Positions 14,878-21,233 of a stretch of DNA of 32,592 nucleotides are shown in pieces. The position numbers and the translations under genes were made by a program. The notes beneath the pieces are model-generated. The model saw only the letters and a program-made list of their open reading frames with translations. It ran no database searches and was not told the DNA's origin. Positions within the stretch are counted from its first letter, which is position 1, and each line of letters opens with the position of its first letter. Source of the DNA: an uncultured Nocardioides sp. (lineage in GTDB: Bacteria; Actinomycetota; Actinomycetes; Propionibacteriales; Nocardioidaceae); NCBI RefSeq assembly GCF_947488025.1, contig NZ_CANKYS010000021.1:1-32592 (forward strand), given 5' to 3'.

Positions 14878-15713
14878 ACTTGTGGGAGGCGGTGCTGCTG
14901 GGCATCGTCGAGGGGGTCACGGAGTTCCTGCCGATCTCGAGCACCGGCCATCTGACGATCGCCGAGGAGCTGCTCGGGTTGCCGGTTGATGACCCCGGCG
15001 TCACCGCCTTCACCGCTCTCATTCAGGTCGGGGCAATCGCTGCGGTTCTCGTCTACTTTCGCACCGACATCCGCACACTGGCGGTGGCGTGGTGTCGGGG
15101 ACTTGTCGTGCCCGGGGAGCGGCACCGACCCGAGTACCGGATGGCCTGGTGCGTCATTGCGGGGTCCGTCCCGATCGGTGTCGTGGGCTTGCTCGCCAAG
15201 GACCTGGTCGCCGGCCCCCTACGCTCCCTGTGGGTCGTGGCCGTCGCACTCGTGGCGTGGAGCTTCGTCATGGTCTTGGCGGAGCGGTCTTCCTCGTGGC
15301 GCGGGCAAGCGGGCCGCGACCTCACCGTGCGCGATGCGGTGGTGATCGGGATTGTCCAGTGCGTGGCGCTGGTGCCGGGGGTTTCTCGTTCCGGAGCCAC
15401 CATCAGCGCAGGGCTCTTTCTTGGACTGGACAGGGTCACTGCCACCCGGGTGTCGTTTTTCTTGTCCATTCCAGCGCTGGTCGCGGCCGGCGCCTACGAG
15501 GGGCTAATCACGGCCTCGCAGATCTCCACCACCGTCGGCTGGTGGCCCACCGTGGTGGCGACGGCGGTGAGCTTCGTCGTGGCCTACGTATCAATTGCGT
15601 GGCTACTCCGCCTCGTGGCCGGACACCCGATCATCGTCTTCGTCCCCTACCGGTTGGGATTGGCAGCGGTGCTCGTCGGGGGACTGCTGACAGGCCTGGT
15701 CAGCGCCACGTGA
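14874..15713 (+). CDS. uppP: undecaprenyl-diphosphatase
   Basis: 279 residues from GTG at 14874, overlapping the PAP2 stop (GTGA). EGVTEFLPISSTGHL near the N-terminus and PGVSRSGATI in the middle are the two BacA/UppP active-site motifs. Eight or so membrane segments are visible. The enzyme turns undecaprenyl pyrophosphate into the monophosphate carrier used for cell-wall synthesis, and excess gives bacitracin resistance. It is the last gene of the riboswitch-led operon. Being under a fluoride switch is unusual; fluoride inhibits many phosphatases, so extra supply may compensate. Confidence 0.93.
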   Translation: MNLWEAVLLGIVEGVTEFLPISSTGHLTIAEELLGLPVDDPGVTAFTALIQVGAIAAVLVYFRTDIRTLAVAWCRGLVVPGERHRPEYRMAWCVIAGSVPIGVVGLLAKDLVAGPLRSLWVVAVALVAWSFVMVLAERSSSWRGQAGRDLTVRDAVVIGIVQCVALVPGVSRSGATISAGLFLGLDRVTATRVSFFLSIPALVAAGAYEGLITASQISTTVGWWPTVVATAVSFVVAYVSIAWLLRLVAGHPIIVFVPYRLGLAAVLVGGLLTGLVSAT

Positions 15714-16139
15714 CTCGTCCTTGGTCCGGAATCTTCAAACCGAGGAGGGTCGCACCGAGCGGCACGGCCCTCGTGGCGTTTGGGCTCAGGGTTGGGGTGA
15801 TCTCGCCGTAACGGCTCGTCGCTCCGCGCGCCCATCCCTTGCGGGACAGCCCTCACTGAACACTCCGAAGCCCGTGGATGACACCGAATCGGGCTGGGCC
15901 AGTGCGGCACGGGTCGCGGTCGACGAAGCAGGCTGACGCCCTGGCACGCGAGCAGTTGGGATTCGAACCGTGTCGCGCTTAGGCACCGAAAACCACATCA
16001 AGAGTCGCCTCGTCAGGTCACATACCAGCAAGAAGTGCGGGCTCGGTTCACCGTCCTGTGCCGAGTTCGCACAGGTCAGCGCACGAGTGCTCATATGCCA
16101 GCAAACGCTCGACCAGATGAGAGCGCTCGCGCCGGATGA
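15714..16139. other. non-coding stretch leading to the tRNA-end repeat
   Basis: No gene is supported. A degenerate hairpin-repeat unit (GCTCCGCGCGCCCATCCC) lies at about 15824-15842. From 15961 the sequence is homologous to 32189 onward: the first 47 bp match at 33 positions, and CAGGTCAG occurs exactly 68 bp before the tRNA-like core in both places. This is the left arm of a duplicated attachment-type locus. Confidence 0.6.
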
Positions 16140-16174
16140 CCAGAGGTCGCAGGTTCAAATCCTGCCCCCGCTAC
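16140..16174 (+). repeat. 3' part of an initiator tRNA gene, probable attachment-site scar (left)
   Basis: A 35-bp sequence from CCAGAGGTCGCAGG to CCCCCGCTAC. It contains a perfect T-arm (GCAGG-TTCAAAT-CCTGC) and the acceptor 3' strand of a bacterial initiator tRNA. The D-arm and 5' acceptor half are absent, so it is not a full gene. An identical 35-bp copy is at 32368-32402, in direct orientation 16,228 bp away. tRNA 3' ends are classic tyrosine-recombinase attachment sites, so these are best read as the ends of an integrated segment. Confidence 0.8.
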
Positions 16175-16178
16175 TGAA

Positions 16179-16220
16179 AAGTGGCTTGTGTCCTGCGGAA
16201 ACGCAGGACACGGGCCACTT
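16179..16220 (+). terminator. GGAAAC-capped hairpin after the left tRNA-end repeat
   Basis: AAGTGGC pairs with GCCACTT and an inner TGTCCTGCG pairs with CGCAGGACA around GAAA. The second tRNA-end copy has a hairpin at the same place with changed but still pairing bases, so the fold appears conserved. It may be the old tRNA terminator or part of the recombination site. Confidence 0.6.
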
Positions 16221-16724
16221 GTCATTTGAGCCATTCGGGCTTGTGTCGCGCTTTGTGACCCGAAAACCCCCTCTGCAGCGGGGTCCGGTGCCGGGTTCGC
16301 CACCTGGATTCAGCCTGGGTGGTCGGCGACCTTGGTGATCATCGCGGTGCGGCCGAGGTCGCCAATCGGCTGCGGTGGCCTTCGGCTGTGTCTGGTTTCG
16401 GGCGCCGAGGAGGACGGCGGCGAGGATGGGGTTGATGAGCTCGGGCCAGAGCGAATCGGGCATATGAGCTCGATGTCGTAGACCTGTGAAAAGGGCCGTC
16501 CTGGACTATGACGCGCGACGTTGTCGCGCTGCGGACACGGCTCGTTGGAACTCGGGATCGTTGTGAAGCGTTCGCAGCCGACGTCAAAGGCGGTCTTCCT
16601 TCTTGACGAGTGCCGATGGCACGTGATCGCTCCTCGGGTCCGGCGGCGCTGCCTGCCCTCACAGCGGCAGGATCAAGGTGCCTGGCTGGCGGCCGGGTGT
16701 GGCTGTGCCTAAACTCAGGATGCG
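16221..16724. other. non-coding stretch at the left edge of the att-flanked segment
   Basis: About 500 bp with no supported gene. The first 60 bp (to about 16290) still resemble the region after the second tRNA-end copy (GTCGCG at 16245, 71 bp after the core; 72 bp in the other locus). The remainder has short open frames without recognisable motifs. The promoter of the following block probably lies at its right end. Confidence 0.5.
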
Positions 16725-17153
16725 ATGACTCTTGCCGACCGCACCTTCCCGGGAGCCGTGAGGACGCGGCTTCCGCTGGTCGTCCTCCTGTGCGCAGTCG
16801 CGCTCGGAATCGTTGGCATGCACGGGCTGGCGTCCGGGCCGGACTCCGGCGAGCACGTCGGGCACCACGCCGCCCCGACGATCATCATGACCACCGACAC
16901 CACGGTGGGCGTGGTCGCATCCCTCGGCGTCGTTGCCGGGGACGAGGCGCCGCCGGCGGAAGACGGGGGGTTGCTCGCGCTGTGCCTGATGATGCTCACG
17001 CCCGGTTTGGCGCTAGGCTTGTGGCTGCTCGCTATTGCGGCACGTGGCGGGGGATGGCGTCTGCTGCGTCTGATGACGGGGGTCGTCGACGCGCTCGACG
17101 TGGCGGGACTGCCACCGCCGTTCGAACGACAGCTGACCGTACTCCGGATCTGA
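16725..17153 (+). CDS. DUF6153-like small membrane protein
   Basis: 142 residues. A first hydrophobic segment with LLCAVALGIVGMHGLASG (about 20-40) is followed by a His-containing outer stretch (EHVGHHAAPTIIM). A second membrane segment near GLLALCLMMLTPGLALGLWLLAIAA (about 85-110) precedes a short basic tail. The LxxxxGMHGL motif and two-helix layout match actinobacterial DUF6153 proteins, often found near copper or metal genes. Function is unknown. ATG at 16725 is preceded by a weak AGGA. It starts a same-direction run of genes ending in nuoN. Confidence 0.65.
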   Translation: MTLADRTFPGAVRTRLPLVVLLCAVALGIVGMHGLASGPDSGEHVGHHAAPTIIMTTDTTVGVVASLGVVAGDEAPPAEDGGLLALCLMMLTPGLALGLWLLAIAARGGGWRLLRLMTGVVDALDVAGLPPPFERQLTVLRI

Positions 17154-17232
17154 TCAGGCACACCGGCGCACCACCCGCATGGATCCGGTGCGTCTGTCCT
17201 GCCCGTCATTCGATCTCATTTGGAGTATGCGC

Positions 17233-18105
17233 ATGTGCGCGACGCGCAAATCGCTGAGTCTGTCTTCTGGTCTCCCTCTGGTCGTCGGCCTCTCCATGGC
17301 CGCCGCCCTGCTCGCCAGCTGTAGCTCTACAGAGAACCCGACCGCCTCGGCCGCCGCGGCGGCCGAGGAGGAGTTCGGCCATATCCACTCTCTCGACGTG
17401 AACCCCGCGGACGACACGCTCTACGTCGCGAGTCATCACGGGGTGTTCGCTCTCGGTGCCGACGGCTTCGAGCGTGTGGGGGAGGAGCGTTTCGATGCGA
17501 TGTCGTTCACCATCGCCGACGCGGACCGCTTCCTGATGAGTGGTCACCCCGAGCCGGGCGCCGGCGGACCCGCGCACTTCGGACTCTCCGAGTCGACAGA
17601 CTCCGGTCGGACGTGGAGGTCGCTCTCGTTGGAAGGGGAGGCGGACTTCCATGCGCTCGAGGCGGCCGGTGACCGCGTGTACGGGGTCGACTCTCAGAGC
17701 GGGCGCCTCATGTCCACCGAGGACGGCAGGCGGTGGCGCGACCTGGGCCAGTTACCCGCCGCCGACGTGGCTGCCCATCCAGGCAACTCCGATCTTGTGC
17801 TGCTGACCGATGGCAGCGGCTCGCTCGTCCGACTCCAGGTCTCCGGGTCTCCCGAGCTCGTGCAGTCCGCGCCGCGGTTGTTGCTCCTGGACTGGGACAG
17901 CGAGGACCTGCTGGTCGGGGCCGGCCCCGAGGGGTCGGTCTACCGCAGCGACGACGGTGGGGACTCCTGGCGGGAGGTCGGATCACTCCCGGACGTGCCT
18001 TACGCGCTGACCGCCACCGAGTCGCGGTGGTATGCCGCCACGGAGGGCGGCGTCCTCGTGTCCACCGATACTGGTGCCACGTGGTCCGAGGTCGGTCGCC
18101 CATGA
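17233..18105 (+). CDS. BNR/beta-propeller lipoprotein, F510_1955 glycosylhydrolase-like
   Basis: About 290 residues from ATG at 17233 (GGAG 7 nt upstream; ATG at 17227 also in frame). A lipoprotein signal ends in LLASC, so the mature protein is probably anchored outside the membrane. The body shows repeated Asp-box-like turns: STDSGRTWRSL, STEDGRRWRDL, RSDDGGDSWREV and STDTGATWSEV, giving a beta-propeller as in BNR/sialidase-like and photosystem-stability proteins. Despite the glycosylhydrolase name used for this group, no catalytic residues are evident. It is coupled by ATGA to a SHOCT gene and lies before a multicopper oxidase. Confidence 0.78.
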   Translation: MCATRKSLSLSSGLPLVVGLSMAAALLASCSSTENPTASAAAAAEEEFGHIHSLDVNPADDTLYVASHHGVFALGADGFERVGEERFDAMSFTIADADRFLMSGHPEPGAGGPAHFGLSESTDSGRTWRSLSLEGEADFHALEAAGDRVYGVDSQSGRLMSTEDGRRWRDLGQLPAADVAAHPGNSDLVLLTDGSGSLVRLQVSGSPELVQSAPRLLLLDWDSEDLLVGAGPEGSVYRSDDGGDSWREVGSLPDVPYALTATESRWYAATEGGVLVSTDTGATWSEVGRP

Positions 18106-18329
18106 TCGCGTTGTTCTACGGAGTGCTGCTGGTCCTCGGCGTCGCGCTACTGGCGGTGACGGCGGTGCGGGTGCTGGCAGGAGGCCTCGAAACCGATTCG
18201 GGCCGGCCCGGTCGGCCGAGCGGGACCGGTGGTGCCCGACAGATCCTCGAGAAGCGGTACGCGGCAGGCGAGCTGAGCACGGAGGAGTACCAGCACCGGT
18301 CGCGCGTCCTGAAGGAGGGGCAATCGTGA
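18102..18329 (+). CDS. small membrane protein with SHOCT domain
   Basis: 75 residues: one N-terminal membrane helix (IALFYGVLLVLGVALLAVTAVRVL), a flexible Gly/Pro-rich linker, and the short C-terminal SHOCT motif ARQILEKRYAAGELSTEEYQHRSRVL. Such proteins are frequent beside copper-oxidase genes in actinobacteria; their role is unknown. The start overlaps the lipoprotein stop (ATGA) and its own stop overlaps the oxidase start (GTGA), so the three are translationally coupled. A second SHOCT protein follows the oxidase. Confidence 0.85.
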   Translation: MIALFYGVLLVLGVALLAVTAVRVLAGGLETDSGRPGRPSGTGGARQILEKRYAAGELSTEEYQHRSRVLKEGQS

Positions 18330-19792
18330 AACCGATCAGCCGACGCACGGCTCTGACGATGGGCGGTGCCGGCCTGGTGGGCACCGTCGTCGGTGGCACG
18401 GGCCTGTGGCGAGAGCTGTCCACCTCGGTCCTGGACCCCGTCGCCGGGGAACTGTTCACCGAGCCCGAGGTTCTCCGGAGCAAGGGCGGACTGCTGGAGG
18501 TACGGCTGGAGGCTGCGCTGGGCAGCCACGAGGTCGCCGGCCGGCGGGCCACGACCATGGGGTACAACGGCGGTGTGCCGGGCCCCACGTTGCGGCTCCG
18601 CCCGGGCGACACGTTCCGGGTGGAGCTGGTGAACCGGCTCGATCGGGTCACGAACCTGCACGTGCACGGGCTGCACGTCTCACCCGAAGGCAACGGCGAC
18701 AACGTGTTCGTCGCTGTCGAACCGGACCAGGCGCATCGTTACGAGTATCGGTTGCCCGACAACCATCCACCAGGCGTGTACTGGTACCACCCGCACCACC
18801 ACGGCACGGTCGCGGACCAGGTGTTCGGCGGACTCTACGGCGCCATCATCGTGGAGGACGACGAGGAGATCCCCGTCGACCGGGAACGGGTCATGGTCGT
18901 CTCCGACATCACCCTGGACTCCGGCGGCTCACTGGTCAGCCCGTCCACCATGGAGCAGATGATGGGCCGCGAGGGTGAACTCGTCCTGGTCAACGGTGCC
19001 GCCACGCCGGACCTCAAGGGCCGCTCGGGGGAGCGTGAACGGTGGCGGATCATCAACGCCTGCACCGCCCGCTACCTCGCGCTGAGACTGCCAGAACAAC
19101 GCGCCCGGGCTGTTGGCCGCGACGTGGGTCGGCTGCCCCGGGACACGGCGTTGGAGGACGTCGTGCTCGCCCCCGGGAACCGGCTCGACCTGGTGGTCGA
19201 CCTTTCCGAGGGAACCAGCGAGCTCACCGCGAGACCGGTCGACCGCGGCGGCATGATGGGCCAGATGATGGGCGGGGGCCCGATGCCAGGGAGCGGCGGG
19301 CTTGTGACCCTCGCCCGCTTGAGCGTTTCCGCGAGCGGCAACCGAGCCGCGGGTGAGATCCCCGCGGGCCCGGCTGTCCGCGACCTGCGTGCCGCCGACG
19401 TCGACGGTCGTCGGTCGATCACCTTCCAGATGGGCATGGGCGGGATGATGGGCGGCGGCGACGGTCCGATGAGCTTCACCTTCGACGGTGAGGAGTTCGA
19501 CGCCGACCGGATCGACCAGCAAGTGGGGATGGGCACGGTGGAGGAGTGGACCATCGGCAACGACAGCCCGATGGACCATCCCTTCCACCTGCACGTGTGG
19601 CCGATGCAACTGCTGGAGGTCGACGGCCGCGAGCTGTCTGAGCCGGTCTGGCTCGACGTCGTGAACGTCCCCGCCCGCAGCCAGGTCAAGGTCCGGGTCG
19701 CGTTCGAGGACTTCGGCGGCCGGACCGTCTACCACTGTCACATCCTCGACCACGAGGACCGGGGAATGATGGGCACCGTCCTGGCCAGTTGA
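18326..19792 (+). CDS. Tat-exported multicopper oxidase
   Basis: 488 residues from GTG at 18326 with a strong GAAGGAGGGG upstream. SRRTALTMGGAGLVG is a Tat signal. All four copper-binding segments are present: LHVHG (H112, H114), WYHPHHHG (155-160), HPFHLHVW (from 418) and HCHILDHEDRGMM (H470-C471-H472, H476, axial M481). This is a laccase/CueO-type oxidase acting outside the membrane, probably oxidising Cu(I) or phenolics with O2. Met-rich loops (GMMGQMMGGGPM and MGMGGMMGGGDGPM, about 310-380) resemble the Cu(I)-binding inserts of CueO. Neighbouring DUF305 and SHOCT genes support a copper-defence role. Confidence 0.93.
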   Translation: MKPISRRTALTMGGAGLVGTVVGGTGLWRELSTSVLDPVAGELFTEPEVLRSKGGLLEVRLEAALGSHEVAGRRATTMGYNGGVPGPTLRLRPGDTFRVELVNRLDRVTNLHVHGLHVSPEGNGDNVFVAVEPDQAHRYEYRLPDNHPPGVYWYHPHHHGTVADQVFGGLYGAIIVEDDEEIPVDRERVMVVSDITLDSGGSLVSPSTMEQMMGREGELVLVNGAATPDLKGRSGERERWRIINACTARYLALRLPEQRARAVGRDVGRLPRDTALEDVVLAPGNRLDLVVDLSEGTSELTARPVDRGGMMGQMMGGGPMPGSGGLVTLARLSVSASGNRAAGEIPAGPAVRDLRAADVDGRRSITFQMGMGGMMGGGDGPMSFTFDGEEFDADRIDQQVGMGTVEEWTIGNDSPMDHPFHLHVWPMQLLEVDGRELSEPVWLDVVNVPARSQVKVRVAFEDFGGRTVYHCHILDHEDRGMMGTVLAS

Positions 19793-19881
19793 CCCTGTCT
19801 GCGGTTACTGCCCCGAGCGGGCCGACCGACGAACACAACGGAGCCCTCGGGGCTCCACAATCGGAAAGAGTGGTGAGACCC

Positions 19882-20145
19882 ATGTACGGCAACGGAGCGG
19901 GCATGGGCTGGATGTGGTTCATCGGGCCGATCATGATCCTGCTCATCGTCCTCGTCGTCGTGCTGCTGGTTCGCAGCAGCGGCGGAGGCACGAACCGCGG
20001 CAGTGGCAGCGCCCCGCCGCCTGGACCGGGGACCGGGAGAACTCGAGCGCAAGAGATCCTCGACGAGCGCTACGCCCGGGGCGAGCTCACCGACGAGGAG
20101 TACCAGGACCGTCTCCGACAGCTCGGAGGCGACACCAACCGATAG
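19882..20145 (+). CDS. small membrane protein with SHOCT domain, second copy
   Basis: 87 residues from ATG at 19882 (upstream in-frame GTG codons are possible). The N-terminus MYGNGAGMGWMWFIGPIM is Met/Trp-rich and leads into one membrane helix (ILLIVLVVVLLV). A Gly/Pro linker and a SHOCT motif, RAQEILDERYARGELTDEEYQDRLRQL, follow. It resembles the copy before the oxidase in layout. A 90-bp gap separates it from the oxidase. Role unknown, possibly a membrane adaptor. Confidence 0.85.
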   Translation: MYGNGAGMGWMWFIGPIMILLIVLVVVLLVRSSGGGTNRGSGSAPPPGPGTGRTRAQEILDERYARGELTDEEYQDRLRQLGGDTNR

Positions 20146-20242
20146 GCGCGGGCGGGACCATCCTGGTCCTGTTCACCGACGACAAGCTCCGGGCTCACGA
20201 CCGGCGATGTGGGTACGTATCCCCGATGAGAGGAGTCCCAGC

Positions 20243-20818
20243 ATGACCACGAAGTCCGACCAGAACCAGTCCTCCGAGCACGAGCAGCACAAGAAGCACG
20301 AACGCAGGATGTACGTCATGTTCGCGGCGATGATCACCACGTCGACGGTGACGATGTTCCTGCTCACCTACACCAACGCCTTCACCTGGTCGCACATGAC
20401 GTTCAGCGAGGAGCGGGTCTACATGGCCATCCTCATGGGGTCGGCGATGGCGCTCATCATGCTCGGCTTCATGTGGGGGATGATGTACAAGAACGTCAAG
20501 GTCAACGTTGCGATCGTCGTTGCCGCGCTCGTCGTGGGGGGCTCCGCGTTGTGGCTGTCCCGGTCGCAGACCTTCGTGCAGGACGAGGCCTACATGAAGG
20601 GCATGATCCCGCACCACTCGATCGCGATCCTCACCAGCGATCGGTCCGAGATCGAGGACGTGCGTGTGCGCAAGCTGGCCGACGAGATCATCAAGGCCCA
20701 GCGCATCGAGATCGCCGAGATGAAGTGGCTGATCGAGGACATCGAGAAGAACGGTGTCGCCAGCACCGATAAAGAGGCCCAGCAGCGTCCCGTCCCGGAC
20801 TTCGAGGCCAGCCCCTGA
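20243..20818 (+). CDS. DUF305 protein with membrane anchor
   Basis: 191 residues from ATG at 20243, with AGGAG about 8 nt upstream. A charged, His-containing N-terminus (EHEQHKKHERR) is followed by three hydrophobic segments between about 25 and 105. A C-terminal DUF305 domain has YMKGMIPHHSIAILTS and IIKAQRIEIAEMKWLI. The paired His and Met residues of this family are thought to bind copper or other metals outside the cell. DUF305 genes commonly sit next to multicopper oxidases. Only 70 bp separate it from nuoA, so it may be cotranscribed with the complex I-like operon. Confidence 0.88.
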   Translation: MTTKSDQNQSSEHEQHKKHERRMYVMFAAMITTSTVTMFLLTYTNAFTWSHMTFSEERVYMAILMGSAMALIMLGFMWGMMYKNVKVNVAIVVAALVVGGSALWLSRSQTFVQDEAYMKGMIPHHSIAILTSDRSEIEDVRVRKLADEIIKAQRIEIAEMKWLIEDIEKNGVASTDKEAQQRPVPDFEASP

Positions 20819-20888
20819 GGTACGGCGCACCGTCCACTGCTCGACAGGTAGCCAGCGAGCGGTGAGGATCTGACCCGAAAGGAGCACC

Positions 20889-21233
20889 ATGTACGCAGGG
20901 GTTGTCGTGATGACGGGCGCCGTTGGGGTGCTCGTGCTCGGGCTGTACGCACTGCACAGGCTCGTCGCGGTAGCGCGAGATCCGCTGAGCGTGCTTCCGT
21001 TCGAGTCGGGCTGGGCCCCCGAGCAGCACGCACTGTCGCGGTACCACGTGCGGTGGTACCTCGCGACGCTGCTCTTCCTTGCCTTCGACGTCGAGATGCT
21101 TTTCATGTATCCCTGGGCGGTCGTCGTCGCACAGGTCGGCGTGACCGCGGTCGTCGAGATGTTCCTCTTCCTGGCTGCCTTGTTCGTCGCCGTGCTCTGG
21201 GCATGGCGGGAGGGGGCACTGCGTTGGGTCTGA
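20889..21233 (+). CDS. nuoA: NADH-quinone oxidoreductase subunit A-like
   Basis: 114 residues with three membrane helices. PFESGWAPEQHALSRYHVRWYLATLLFLAFDVEMLFMYPWA contains the NuoA hallmarks: the FESG loop and the FDVExxFxxPWA helix. NuoA sits beside NuoH and NuoJ at the quinone-site end of the membrane arm. ATG at 20889 has GAAAGGAG 5-6 nt upstream. It opens an operon that keeps the membrane subunits A, H, J, K, L, M, N but lacks the normal NADH- and Fe-S-binding subunits. Confidence 0.92.
   Translation: MYAGVVVMTGAVGVLVLGLYALHRLVAVARDPLSVLPFESGWAPEQHALSRYHVRWYLATLLFLAFDVEMLFMYPWAVVVAQVGVTAVVEMFLFLAALFVAVLWAWREGALRWV

Noticed and set aside
15956..15975. tRNA T-loop on the minus strand (GGGATTCGAACC)
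   Set aside because: The flanking bases do not pair to make a T-stem and no other tRNA arm is visible. The corresponding place in the right locus keeps ATTCGA but not the loop context.
16140..16174. Complete initiator tRNA gene
   Set aside because: Only the T-arm and 3' acceptor strand are present. No CGCGGGG-type 5' acceptor, D-arm or anticodon stem with CAT is found upstream in either copy.
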